Translations under genes and position numbers: made by a program
Assembly (NCBI GenBank): GCA_040002995.1
Contig: JBDUDK010000140.1
Span: 1-48,335 of the forward strand
Direction of reading: 5' to 3'
DNA: 48,335 nucleotides
Source of the DNA: JBDUDK01 sp040002995
Lineage (GTDB): Bacteria; Actinomycetota; Acidimicrobiia; Acidimicrobiales; Ilumatobacteraceae
Shown here: one piece after another, positions 39,918 through 48,141 of the stretch
Layout of the letters: every line of letters starts with the position of its first letter
Numbering within the stretch: the stretch's first letter is position 1
Notes under the pieces: model-generated
The model's input: only the letters and a program-made list of their open reading frames with translations
Database searches by the model: none
Told to the model about the DNA's origin: nothing

Positions 39918-40958
39918 ATGAAGGCACTCGTCTACCACGGCCCGCACCGCAAGGCGTGGGAAGAGGTTCCCGCCCCTGTCATCGTCGCCGACACAGACGC
40001 GATCGTTCGAGTGGACGCCGTCACGATCTGCGGCACCGATCTTCATATCCTCAAAGGTGACGTCGCCGCCGTGACCGATGGTCGCATCCTCGGCCACGAG
40101 GCCGTCGGCACCGTCACCGAGGTTGGCGCGGGCGTGAAGAACGTTCGCCCCGGCGATCGCGTGCTCGTGTCGTGTATCACCGCGTGTGGTTCGTGCCGAT
40201 TCTGTCGAGAAGCTCGCTACGGGCAGTGTCTCGGCGGAGGCGGATGGATTCTCGGGCACAAGATCGACGGCACGCAGGCCGAGTACGTCCGAGTTCCCTT
40301 CGCCGATACATCGACGTACGCCGTACCGTCGGGCGTCAGCGACGAGACCGTGCTCATGCTCGCGGACATCCTCCCCACCGGATACGAAGTCGGCGTCCTC
40401 AACGGCCGGGTTCAGCCCGGCGACATCGTCGCGGTCGTCGGCGCCGGCCCGATTGGCCTGGCCACCATTATGGGAGCCAAGCTGTTCAGCCCGAGCATGG
40501 TGGTCGCGATCGATCTCGCCGACAGCCGGCTCGACGCCGCGAAGCAGTTCGGAGCCGATGTTGTCATCAACAACGGACGCGAGGACCCCGTTGCCGCCGT
40601 GATGAGCCTGACAGGCGGCCTTGGCGCGGATGTCGTGATGGAGGCGGTGGGCTTGCCCGCGACATTCGAACTCACCACGCAACTCATCCGCCCGGGTGGT
40701 CACGTGGCCAACATCGGCGTCCACGGCGCACCGGCCACGCTCCACCTCGAAGACTTGTGGATACGTGACATCACGATCACCACCGGCCTGGTCGACACGT
40801 TTTCGACGCCCACCCTCCTGCGGTTGGTTACGAGCCAGCATCTCGACGCGGCACGTTTCGTGACCCACCGCTTCGCGCTCGATGAGTTTGTCGAGGCCTA
40901 CGACGTGTTCTCGCGGGCGGGCGATACGGGCGCCCTAAAGGTGGTCCTCAGTCGGTAG
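39918..40958 (+). CDS. Zinc-dependent medium-chain alcohol dehydrogenase
   Basis: A 346-residue MDR enzyme that interconverts alcohols and aldehydes or ketones with NAD(P). The catalytic zinc ligands are Cys in TICGTDLHI and His-Glu in LGHEAVG. The second, structural-zinc region CITACGSCRFCREARYGQC has four cysteines. The nucleotide loop is VGAGPIGLA. ATG 39918 has a strong Shine-Dalgarno (AAAGGAG). It resembles secondary alcohol or formaldehyde-type dehydrogenases, substrate unknown. It is convergent with the acyl-CoA synthetase fusion, with an 11-base overlap at the 3' ends. Confidence 0.93.
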   Translation: MKALVYHGPHRKAWEEVPAPVIVADTDAIVRVDAVTICGTDLHILKGDVAAVTDGRILGHEAVGTVTEVGAGVKNVRPGDRVLVSCITACGSCRFCREARYGQCLGGGGWILGHKIDGTQAEYVRVPFADTSTYAVPSGVSDETVLMLADILPTGYEVGVLNGRVQPGDIVAVVGAGPIGLATIMGAKLFSPSMVVAIDLADSRLDAAKQFGADVVINNGREDPVAAVMSLTGGLGADVVMEAVGLPATFELTTQLIRPGGHVANIGVHGAPATLHLEDLWIRDITITTGLVDTFSTPTLLRLVTSQHLDAARFVTHRFALDEFVEAYDVFSRAGDTGALKVVLSR

Positions 40959-43665
40959 TAGGGAGTGGCCGGGGCGGTGCGAGCTGCCTCGTTGATGCGC
41001 TCTCCCGCGGACCAGGCGCGATGCGCAGCTTGGCGTCGACAACGACGGCACCGGACGGGGTGGCAATCACTGGATTGAGATCGAGTTCGGCAAGCTCGGT
41101 GACTTCCGCGCTCAGGAGCGCGACCCGCAAGAGCAGATCCTCCAGCGCTTCCATGTCGACCGGAGTGCTGCCGCGATAGCCGGTGAGTAGCGGAGCGCAC
41201 CGCAGCGCGCGGATTGCGTGGCGGGCGTCTGATCGGGAGAGCGGAGCCGCCCGCACGACCCGATCGCCGATGAGTTCGGCCGCGGTGCCACCGATGGCAA
41301 ACACAACGAGTGGACCAAACGTTGGATCGCGAACCGCCCCGACGAGCGTCTCCACGCCCCGCTCGGCCATCGGCTGCACGATCGCGTCCGTCATCGCCGC
41401 CCCGACCGCGGACGTCATCGATTCCCACGCCCGCGCGAGCGCGGCCGGCCCGCGTACCCCGAGTACGACTCCGCCCACGTCGGTCTTATGAATGAGGGTC
41501 GGACCGGAAGCCTTGAGCGCGATCGGATAGCCGACGCGGCGCGCCGCGGCGCGCGCCTCGCGAATGTCGTGCACTACCTCCGTCGCGACAACCGAGATGC
41601 CGTAGGTGCGCAGGAGCGCGTCGGCGAGTGCGGGTTCCACCCATCGTCCAGCCGGCGACTCACGAATAATATCCGCGACAATCTCGTGCGCCAGCGGCCG
41701 ATCGATGCCCGCCAGCTCGGGGATCGGATCCACCGGGCGGCGCCGCCACGCGGCGTACTCCATCGTGCGTCCGAGTGCCGCCACGGCCGGTTCGACCGCG
41801 CCGAATACGGGCACACCGCCGACCCGAGCCGAGGCCAGAACGCTGCGATCGCGGCCGGTGAGCACCGCCACCAAAGGCTTGGCCGCACTCTCCGCGGCTT
41901 CAGCCACGACCGACGCAACCGCCTCGGGATCGGATACGAGTGTCGGCGCGTAGATGACTAGGAGTGCGTCAACCTCGGGATCGTCCATCACGATCCCGAT
42001 CGCCTGGGCGTACGCGGACGGACCCGCGCCGCCGAGAAGGTCGACGGGATTCGCGTTGATCGTGCCCGCGGGCAGCTCCGCCCGCAGACGGTCACGAGTC
42101 GCCGCGGACAGCTCCGCCAGCTCGATGCCACTTCCTACACACGCGTCGACAGCCATGATCGCCGGCCCGCCTGAGTTACCGATGATCGCGAGACGCGAGC
42201 CCGCGGTCAGCGGCTGATCGGCCAGCACCAGCGCGGTGTCCAAGAGTTCGTCGATCGTGTCGACGCGCACCACGCCGCATTGACGGAACAAGGCGTCAAC
42301 CACCGAATCGTCGGACGCGAGCGCGGCAGTGTGGGAGCTTGCCGCGCGCCGACCCGCCGGCGTGCGTCCGCTCTTCACGGCGACGATCGGCTTGCTCTGA
42401 CCGACCCGGCGCGCGAGTCGGGCGAACTTGGAGGGGTTGCCGAACGACTCGAGGTACAGGCAGATGACGTCGGTGCGGCGGTCGTCCTCCCAGTACTGCA
42501 GAAGGTCGTTGCTGCTGATGTCGGCCTTGTTCCCCAACGAGACGAAACTCGAGATGCCTATAGCCGCGCGGGTGGCGGCGTTGAGCACAGCGATGCCGAC
42601 CGCGCCAGATTGCGATGCCAACGCGACGCGGCCGGCCGTGGGGCGGACCGCCCCGAACGTCGCGTCCAGGGCGTACGCAGGGTCGGTGTTGACCACGCCG
42701 ACGCAGTTCGGGCCGATCAGGCGCATGCCCTGACGCCGCGCGATCATCGCCACTTCGCGTTGGCGCTCGGCGCCTTCTGGCCCGGTCTCCGCGAACCCTC
42801 CGCTCACGACGACAAGGCCATGAACGCTCTTGTCAGCACATTCGGCTACCACCTGAGCGACACCCTCGGACGGAACGGCGACAACCGCCAGGTCGACCGA
42901 TCCCTCGATTGCCTCGACGGACGACGAGGCGGCGATACCCGCGACGGCCTCGCCCTTGCGGTTGACGGGGTGAACCGTTCCCGTGAAGCCACCTTCGACG
43001 AGGCTTCGCACGATCTCGTGACCAACCGTACCCGGCCTCGGGCTGGCGCCAATGACCGCGATCGAACGCGGCTCCAGCAATCGCTGGATCGACCGGGCTT
43101 CGGACGCGTGCTCGCGCGCCTCAAGGGCTGCGGTCGAAGCCGGGCTCGGCGCGAGCGCCATCACGAGATGGACCACTCCGTCCTGCCATGACGTAGTAGG
43201 CGCAAGGCCAGAATGCGAGAAGACATCGATCATCCGACGGTTGTCGCCGAGCGTCTCGGCCACGAACCGCTCGAGGCCGTTGGCACGACCTCGCCCGCCG
43301 AGGTGTTCGAGTAGGAGCGTGCCAACTCCGCTCCCCTGCCAACGATCGGCGACGACGAACGCTGCTTCGGCCTCACGCGTGCCGGGCAACCGCTCGTACC
43401 GCGCCACGCCAACTATCTCGCCGGCGTTGCACGCGACGAGCGCCTCTCGATCGCGGTGGTCGACGACGGTGAATCGTTCGAGTTCCGCGAGGCTCAACCT
43501 CGGGTGCGGGGCGAAAAACCGCATCCGGATCGTCTCCGGGCTGAGCGCCGAATGGAAACGCTCCAACCCCGCGGCATCGCCGGGTTCGATCGGGCGTATC
43601 TGCACGACCGTCCCGTCGGCCAAGAGGGCGTCAGTCGAATGGTCAGCCGTAGAGGACGCGCTCAC
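40948..43665 (-). CDS. GNAT acetyltransferase fused to ADP-forming acyl-CoA synthetase
   Basis: A 905-residue bifunctional protein. Residues about 15-170 are a GNAT domain (AAFVVADRWQGSGVGTLLLEHL, the acetyl-CoA loop). Residues about 190-650 are the CoA-binding and ligase domains (IAVIGASPRPGTVGHEIVRSL; phospho-His region SSHTAALASDD). Residues about 690-890 are an ATP-grasp domain (YPIALKASGPTLIHKTDVGGV). It could make acyl-CoA with ATP and acylate lysines of target enzymes. The GNAT is N-terminal. GTG 43665 is divergent from the SRPBCC gene. Confidence 0.9.
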   Translation of the reverse strand: MSASSTADHSTDALLADGTVVQIRPIEPGDAAGLERFHSALSPETIRMRFFAPHPRLSLAELERFTVVDHRDREALVACNAGEIVGVARYERLPGTREAEAAFVVADRWQGSGVGTLLLEHLGGRGRANGLERFVAETLGDNRRMIDVFSHSGLAPTTSWQDGVVHLVMALAPSPASTAALEAREHASEARSIQRLLEPRSIAVIGASPRPGTVGHEIVRSLVEGGFTGTVHPVNRKGEAVAGIAASSSVEAIEGSVDLAVVAVPSEGVAQVVAECADKSVHGLVVVSGGFAETGPEGAERQREVAMIARRQGMRLIGPNCVGVVNTDPAYALDATFGAVRPTAGRVALASQSGAVGIAVLNAATRAAIGISSFVSLGNKADISSNDLLQYWEDDRRTDVICLYLESFGNPSKFARLARRVGQSKPIVAVKSGRTPAGRRAASSHTAALASDDSVVDALFRQCGVVRVDTIDELLDTALVLADQPLTAGSRLAIIGNSGGPAIMAVDACVGSGIELAELSAATRDRLRAELPAGTINANPVDLLGGAGPSAYAQAIGIVMDDPEVDALLVIYAPTLVSDPEAVASVVAEAAESAAKPLVAVLTGRDRSVLASARVGGVPVFGAVEPAVAALGRTMEYAAWRRRPVDPIPELAGIDRPLAHEIVADIIRESPAGRWVEPALADALLRTYGISVVATEVVHDIREARAAARRVGYPIALKASGPTLIHKTDVGGVVLGVRGPAALARAWESMTSAVGAAMTDAIVQPMAERGVETLVGAVRDPTFGPLVVFAIGGTAAELIGDRVVRAAPLSRSDARHAIRALRCAPLLTGYRGSTPVDMEALEDLLLRVALLSAEVTELAELDLNPVIATPSGAVVVDAKLRIAPGPRESASTRQLAPPRPLPTTD

Positions 43666-43718
43666 GTTCGTGATCTTGCCCGAAGGGCTCGCCCGCCGCG
43701 GCAGCCGAGGACGGGCCC

Positions 43719-43733
43719 TACGCTGCCTGCGTG
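43719..43733 (+). promoter_or_regulatory. Predicted -10 of the SRPBCC/cNMP-aldehyde dehydrogenase unit, leaderless
   Basis: TACGCT (43719-43724) is followed by exactly six bases and GTG 43731. There is no ribosome binding site and no clear -35. No DosR-like 14-mer lies at the -42.5 position. Confidence 0.4.
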
Positions 43734-44174
43734 CGCGAGGTACGAATCACCGGCAACGTCCCGAGCCCGCCGGACGACGCGTTCGCCAAGGTGAGCGACC
43801 TGGCGCGCTTCCCCGAACTCTGTCCCGACGTTCGTGAGGTGAAGGTGAGCGAGGTCGACGGCGGGCGCGAATCAGCGTGGAAGGTCAAGTTTCGTGGCGG
43901 CATGCTCGAGTGGACCGAACAGGATGAGGCCGATCTCACGACCCGCACGCTCACGTTCCGCCAGCTTCACGGCGACTTCAAGGAGTTCTTCGGGCAGTGG
44001 CGGGTGGAGCCGCAGGACGCGGGCAGCACCGTCGTGTTCAGCGCGAGCTTCGACCTCGGCATCCCCGCTCTGCGGGCCGTTCTCGAACCCATCGCGGCAA
44101 AGAGCTTGCACACCAACATGACGGCCGTGCTGCGCGGATTGTTCGGCGCGGACGTTGAAATCGAAGGAAGGTGA
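43731..44174 (+). CDS. SRPBCC (polyketide cyclase / coenzyme Q-binding-like) protein
   Basis: A 147-residue START-like pocket protein: VRITGNVPSPPDDAFAKVSDLARFPELCPDVREV at the start, the middle LEWTEQDEADLTTRTLTFRQLHGD and the terminal helix SLHTNMTAVLRGLFG are of the COQ10/polyketide cyclase group. It probably binds a hydrophobic ligand. It is 3 bases before the cNMP-aldehyde dehydrogenase gene on the same strand, so it is a likely functional partner. Confidence 0.82.
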   Translation: MREVRITGNVPSPPDDAFAKVSDLARFPELCPDVREVKVSEVDGGRESAWKVKFRGGMLEWTEQDEADLTTRTLTFRQLHGDFKEFFGQWRVEPQDAGSTVVFSASFDLGIPALRAVLEPIAAKSLHTNMTAVLRGLFGADVEIEGR

Positions 44175-44177
44175 GGG

Positions 44178-45965
44178 GTGCAACCGGAGCTCGGTGACGC
44201 GATCGACAAGCTTTCCCCATTCCTCGAGGTCGTGGCGTTCGCCTCTGGCGCCATCATCTTCCGCGAGGACGAGCCCACCGATTCCTTCTTCGTGATCGAC
44301 CGCGGCGACGTCCGCCTCGAGGTTCATTCCGACGAGATTGATTCGGACGGGATACTGGCGTTCATCGGAGCGGGAGCACTTCTCGGCGAGTTGGGAGCGC
44401 TTACCGGCGCGGCGCGTTCGGCAACGGCCATCGCGCACACCGACGTGCAGGCTCGGCGAATGAGCCTCGACACGATCGAGATGCTGTATCGGTCGCGCCC
44501 AGTCGAAGGTCTTACCGTCGCGCGGCTGCTCGGGCAAGCCGCCGCACAGCGAGTCCGTGCGGTCAACGAACGATTTGAGGAGCATCTCTTCGCCGACCAG
44601 AGCGACCCGGTGGTCGACGCCATGGTGGCGAGAGCCGTATCGGCTCAGCGCGCCTTCTCCTCGTGGGAGGAGAAGCCTCTCGACGCGCTTCTTTACGATC
44701 TCGCCAAGACGGTGGCCGACCACGCTGATGAGCTCGCCGCAGCCACGATCGCCGAGACCAGCATCGGACGCGTCGAGGACAAGGCGGAGAAGATCCTCTT
44801 CGGATCGCTCGGCGTCTACGCCACGCTCGCGGGTCTGACGGCCAGCGGACAGGTAAGCGTCGACGATGAGCGGGAAGTGGCCGACTACGCCAGTCCGATG
44901 GGCGTGGTGTTCGCGATGGCTCCAGTGACCGAACCCGTGTCCACGTTCGTCAACAAAGTCCTCATCGCACTCAAGGGCCGCAACGCGCTGATCCTGAGCC
45001 CGCACCGAGCCTCGGCCGGCACCGCCAGCGCGGCCGATGACCTCATGCAACGGGTGTTAGGCAGCCACGGCGCGCCCGACGGCATCGTCCAACTCGTCCG
45101 TGACCGGACCAGCCGCCAGCGCACCGCGAGGTTCATGCGTCATCCCGACGTGAGCGTCATCCTCGCCACCGGTGGTCCCGCGATGGTGAAGGCGGCCTAC
45201 AGCTCGGGCACGCCGGCATTGGGAGTGGGCGCCGGCAACGCACCGGTGTGGATCTGCCCCGACGCCGACATGGAGGCCGTAGCCGCGTGCGTGGTCGACA
45301 GCAAGGCCTACGACAACGGCCTCATCTGCGGCGCCGAACAACACCTCGTGGTCGACGTCACCGTCATCGATGGTTTGGTCGCGGCCCTTGAAGACGCGGG
45401 CGCGGCGGTACTCGACCGGACGCAGACTGAGGCGTTCGTGGCCAAGGCGTTCCTTCGCGGGGGCCGCCTGAAGGCGCACCACATCGGTCGAGCGGCAACG
45501 GAGATCGCGGCGGCGACCGAACTCGACGTGCCCGAGGGGACGCGGCTGATCGTCATCACCGGCGATCCGGCCCGAGCCGAAGGGGCCTACGCGACCGAAC
45601 GGTTGGCGCCGATCGTCACGCTCTACGCGACCGATGGCGACGACATGGCGATCGCGTTGTGCGGCGCGCTGCTCGAGCACGAAGGCGCCGGACACACCGC
45701 GGTGATCCATACCGACGACGAAGACCGGATCGAGCGATTCGCCCAGGCGATGCCGGCCAGCAGGATCCTTGTGAGCGTGCCCGCGTCGCAAGGCTGCGGC
45801 GGCGCCGCCACCGGCCTCAACCCGTCGATGACGCTCGGTTGCGGCACCTTCGGCGGCACGGCCACCACCGACAACGTCGGCTTCCGCAATCTGGTGAACG
45901 TGAAGCGGGTCGCCCGCATGAATTTCACGAATGCCCTGAACGCGAGGCGCCTGTCGAGTCAGTGA
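44178..45965 (+). CDS. Cyclic nucleotide-binding domain fused to an acylating aldehyde dehydrogenase
   Basis: A 595-residue fusion. Residues about 1-125 are a CRP-like cyclic nucleotide-binding domain (GAIIFREDEPTDSFFVIDRG; phosphate cassette ALLGELGALTGAARSA). Residues about 140-595 are an aldehyde dehydrogenase of the CoA-acylating AdhE/EutE branch, with catalytic Cys384 in DNGLICGAEQH. It would convert an aldehyde and CoA to acyl-CoA, or the reverse, with possible control by cAMP. GTG 44178 is 3 bases after the SRPBCC stop. The 3' end overlaps the convergent patatin gene by 7 bases. Confidence 0.88.
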   Translation: MQPELGDAIDKLSPFLEVVAFASGAIIFREDEPTDSFFVIDRGDVRLEVHSDEIDSDGILAFIGAGALLGELGALTGAARSATAIAHTDVQARRMSLDTIEMLYRSRPVEGLTVARLLGQAAAQRVRAVNERFEEHLFADQSDPVVDAMVARAVSAQRAFSSWEEKPLDALLYDLAKTVADHADELAAATIAETSIGRVEDKAEKILFGSLGVYATLAGLTASGQVSVDDEREVADYASPMGVVFAMAPVTEPVSTFVNKVLIALKGRNALILSPHRASAGTASAADDLMQRVLGSHGAPDGIVQLVRDRTSRQRTARFMRHPDVSVILATGGPAMVKAAYSSGTPALGVGAGNAPVWICPDADMEAVAACVVDSKAYDNGLICGAEQHLVVDVTVIDGLVAALEDAGAAVLDRTQTEAFVAKAFLRGGRLKAHHIGRAATEIAAATELDVPEGTRLIVITGDPARAEGAYATERLAPIVTLYATDGDDMAIALCGALLEHEGAGHTAVIHTDDEDRIERFAQAMPASRILVSVPASQGCGGAATGLNPSMTLGCGTFGGTATTDNVGFRNLVNVKRVARMNFTNALNARRLSSQ

Positions 45966-47788
45966 GGCCGGTGCGATCTCGTTCCCAACTCGGCCACGAT
46001 CGGATCGCTCGCCAGTTGTTCCAGGGTCTGGCGATAGCTCCGCTCAGCGAGGACCTCGGCGCGGCGGAAGTCGAAGCCTCCGAAGCCCTCCACCGGAGGA
46101 CGCACGAGGAGGGCGATTTCGTGGCTCGTTCGCTTCAGCTCGAGGCTGTCGCTGCTCGCCACTTCCTTGGCGCGCAGCAATGTGGTGAGCAGGGTCGGTG
46201 CGTCGAACCGGGGCCCGAACGGATTGAGCCGGCGCACGAGAACCCGCCAGCCCGACAGGCTCGGATCGAAGCGTTGCCCGACACGAAAGTCTGAGCTGAT
46301 GCCAAGGTCGACGGCGATGATGTCGCCTCCATCGAGCAGCGGCGCCATGGCGTCGACGGGAAGATCGTCGACGAGTCCTCCGTCGACCAACAACTCCCCG
46401 TCCTCGGTGCACACGGGCGGCATCATCCCGGGTAACGAGATACTTGCCCGTAGGGCTTGCCACGCGGGCCCACGCGTGTGGACGTTTGCTCGTGCCGTCG
46501 ACAGGTTGGTGGAGACGCAGAAGAACGGGAGCCACGAGTCGACGAGATCACGATCTCCGACGAAGTGGTCGTGCCGGAGCCGTTCGGTGAGCCGGCGAGC
46601 CGACGTGGCGGACACGATCGGCAACGTCGGCATCGTGAGGCGCCCGGCGACGAACGAAAGCGCGCGCTCCATGCGGGCGTCGTGATCAAGGCCCCATGCG
46701 GCGAGCGCCCCCATCAACGCACCGACGCTCGTCCCGCCGATGGCATCGATCGGTACGCTCGCCTCCTCCAACGCCCGCACCACGCCGAGATGAGCAAAGC
46801 CGCGGGCGCCGCCTCCGCCGAGCACCAACCCAACAGCGGCGCCCGCCAGCTGTCGCGCCACGCGCTGGACATCGGCGTCGCTCCCCTGCCGCACGTGGAA
46901 ATGGCGACCGGCGGGGAGGCGTTCGAGTAGCCGGGCGGTCTGGTACGGAATCCGTGTGCCGTCCTTGTGCAGCACGACGACGTCATACCGTGACCCCGCG
47001 GGCAACTGGGGCACTGTGACATCGCTCGGGTCGCAGTCAGCGTCGACGACCAGCACGATGCGGTCGGCGTGGCGTAGGCAGCGATCGGTCCACCCCGGGT
47101 GCGCGGGATCCGTCTCATAGAGCACGAACCGATGGGCGCGCTCGACCCGATCGAGCCATGTCAGCAGACTTCCGGCCGCGTCGAACGCGACCTCTGTTGC
47201 GTTAATTCCGAGCGCCGACTCGACCGCGGCGACATCGACCCGAATCGACTCACCGTGAAGCGAGAGCGCCGACGCGATCGCTTCCGTCAACGTCGTGCGG
47301 CGGTGCCGACCACCGACGCCGACGAAAGCCACGGTGTTGGGCGGGGCAAAAGAAGCGGCCCCGATCCTCGACGACGTTGCCCGTTCGACGAGCAGCCGCA
47401 CGAGCGCCAACAGCGCGCTCGGATGGCCGACGACGAGACCCTCGAACTGCTTCGCCCCCAAGCGCAGCAACTCGCTGTCTCGGGTGGCCACGACGGTGGC
47501 ACGCCGACCGCCCGGCGACAGCAGCGCCATCTCGCCAAAGAGTTGACCCGTTGCCAACTCGCCCACCTGCACCTGACCGGCCGGCGTCGTCGCGTACACC
47601 CGAAGGCGACCTGACACAACGACGAATGCCTGGTCACCCTCATCCTCCGCCCGGAGCACGACGTCGCCCGCGTGCACGAACACCTGCTCGCACGCCGCCG
47701 CCACATCGGCCAGAACCGAGGCGGGCAAGGCACTGAACGGCGTGGTCGCCGCGAGCAGTTCGATGATCTCGGTTGAGGCGGCGGTCAT
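45959..47788 (-). CDS. Cyclic nucleotide-binding patatin-like phospholipase (NTE-like)
   Basis: A 609-residue protein. Residues about 15-125 are a cyclic nucleotide-binding domain (cassette LFGEMALLSPGGRRATVVA). A middle NTE-like region follows to about 310. The patatin domain has the oxyanion loop GLVLGGGGARG, the Ser354 nucleophile in GGTSVG and the catalytic Asp in LLVDGG. It probably hydrolyses phospholipid or acyl esters and is related to neuropathy target esterase. The ATG has a good AGGGGGA upstream. It is convergent with the cNMP-aldehyde dehydrogenase. Confidence 0.92.
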   Translation of the reverse strand: MTAASTEIIELLAATTPFSALPASVLADVAAACEQVFVHAGDVVLRAEDEGDQAFVVVSGRLRVYATTPAGQVQVGELATGQLFGEMALLSPGGRRATVVATRDSELLRLGAKQFEGLVVGHPSALLALVRLLVERATSSRIGAASFAPPNTVAFVGVGGRHRRTTLTEAIASALSLHGESIRVDVAAVESALGINATEVAFDAAGSLLTWLDRVERAHRFVLYETDPAHPGWTDRCLRHADRIVLVVDADCDPSDVTVPQLPAGSRYDVVVLHKDGTRIPYQTARLLERLPAGRHFHVRQGSDADVQRVARQLAGAAVGLVLGGGGARGFAHLGVVRALEEASVPIDAIGGTSVGALMGALAAWGLDHDARMERALSFVAGRLTMPTLPIVSATSARRLTERLRHDHFVGDRDLVDSWLPFFCVSTNLSTARANVHTRGPAWQALRASISLPGMMPPVCTEDGELLVDGGLVDDLPVDAMAPLLDGGDIIAVDLGISSDFRVGQRFDPSLSGWRVLVRRLNPFGPRFDAPTLLTTLLRAKEVASSDSLELKRTSHEIALLVRPPVEGFGGFDFRRAEVLAERSYRQTLEQLASDPIVAELGTRSHRPH

Positions 47789-48132
47789 TTCGTCCCCCTG
47801 CTGCTCGCCTCGACTTTGTAGCCGATGTGGCTGAACGTCGCGACCAGCGCGGGGCCAACCGTCCTGTTCTCGTCACGTTTGTGTCGAAATCTGTCTGAGC
47901 ATGCTGGCAACGACGGTCATGCGGAGAGCGGCGGGTTCGCCGGAGTGGCTCTCGTCGCGGTAGGTCTCGGGGTTGGGTTCTTGAACAGCCGCTCCGACCG
48001 GCAGACCCTCACCGGCGCCTCGCCGTCGAAGCGAACACCCGGCTCGACGTGATCCAGGAATACTTCGGGCGCCGCCAAAACTTTCTCTCTTAATGCTTGC
48101 GTGAGGTGTGCGCGCGGGCTAGGATCGAACAT
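47789..48132. other. Intergenic region upstream of the patatin and DUF222 genes
   Basis: 344 bases without a supported gene. It holds the leader and presumed promoter of the leftward patatin gene and, at its right end, the promoter of the rightward gene. Short open frames here on both strands lack family features and ribosome binding sites. No hairpin terminator or repeat stood out. Confidence 0.5.
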
Positions 48133-48135
48133 ATG
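48097..48135 (+). promoter_or_regulatory. Promoter of the DUF222-type gene, leaderless
   Basis: -35 TTGCGT (48097-48102), a 17-base spacer, -10 TAGGAT (48120-48125), seven bases and then ATG 48133. The first transcribed base would be at or next to the A of the ATG. No Shine-Dalgarno is present. Confidence 0.6.
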
Positions 48136-48141
48136 TTCGAT
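48124..48141. promoter_or_regulatory. LexA (SOS) box overlapping the start codon
   Basis: ATCGAACATATGTTCGAT is a perfect 18-base palindrome. Its core TCGAAC-N4-GTTCGA (48125-48140) is the actinobacterial LexA consensus. It covers the end of the -10, the predicted transcription start and the ATG, so bound LexA would block transcription. Confidence 0.8.

Noticed and set aside
43685..43694. GGGCTCGCCC palindrome between the GNAT-synthetase and SRPBCC genes
   Set aside because: GGG and CCC are 10 bases apart end to end and not 14, so it does not fit the DosR-like box; a 10-base GC palindrome is weak evidence of anything in this DNA.
47851..47864. Possible sixth DosR-like box (GGGGCCAACCGTCC) upstream of the patatin gene
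   Set aside because: The half-sites do not pair, its centre is 69.5 bases from the ATG, and no -10-like hexamer lies at the matching position.
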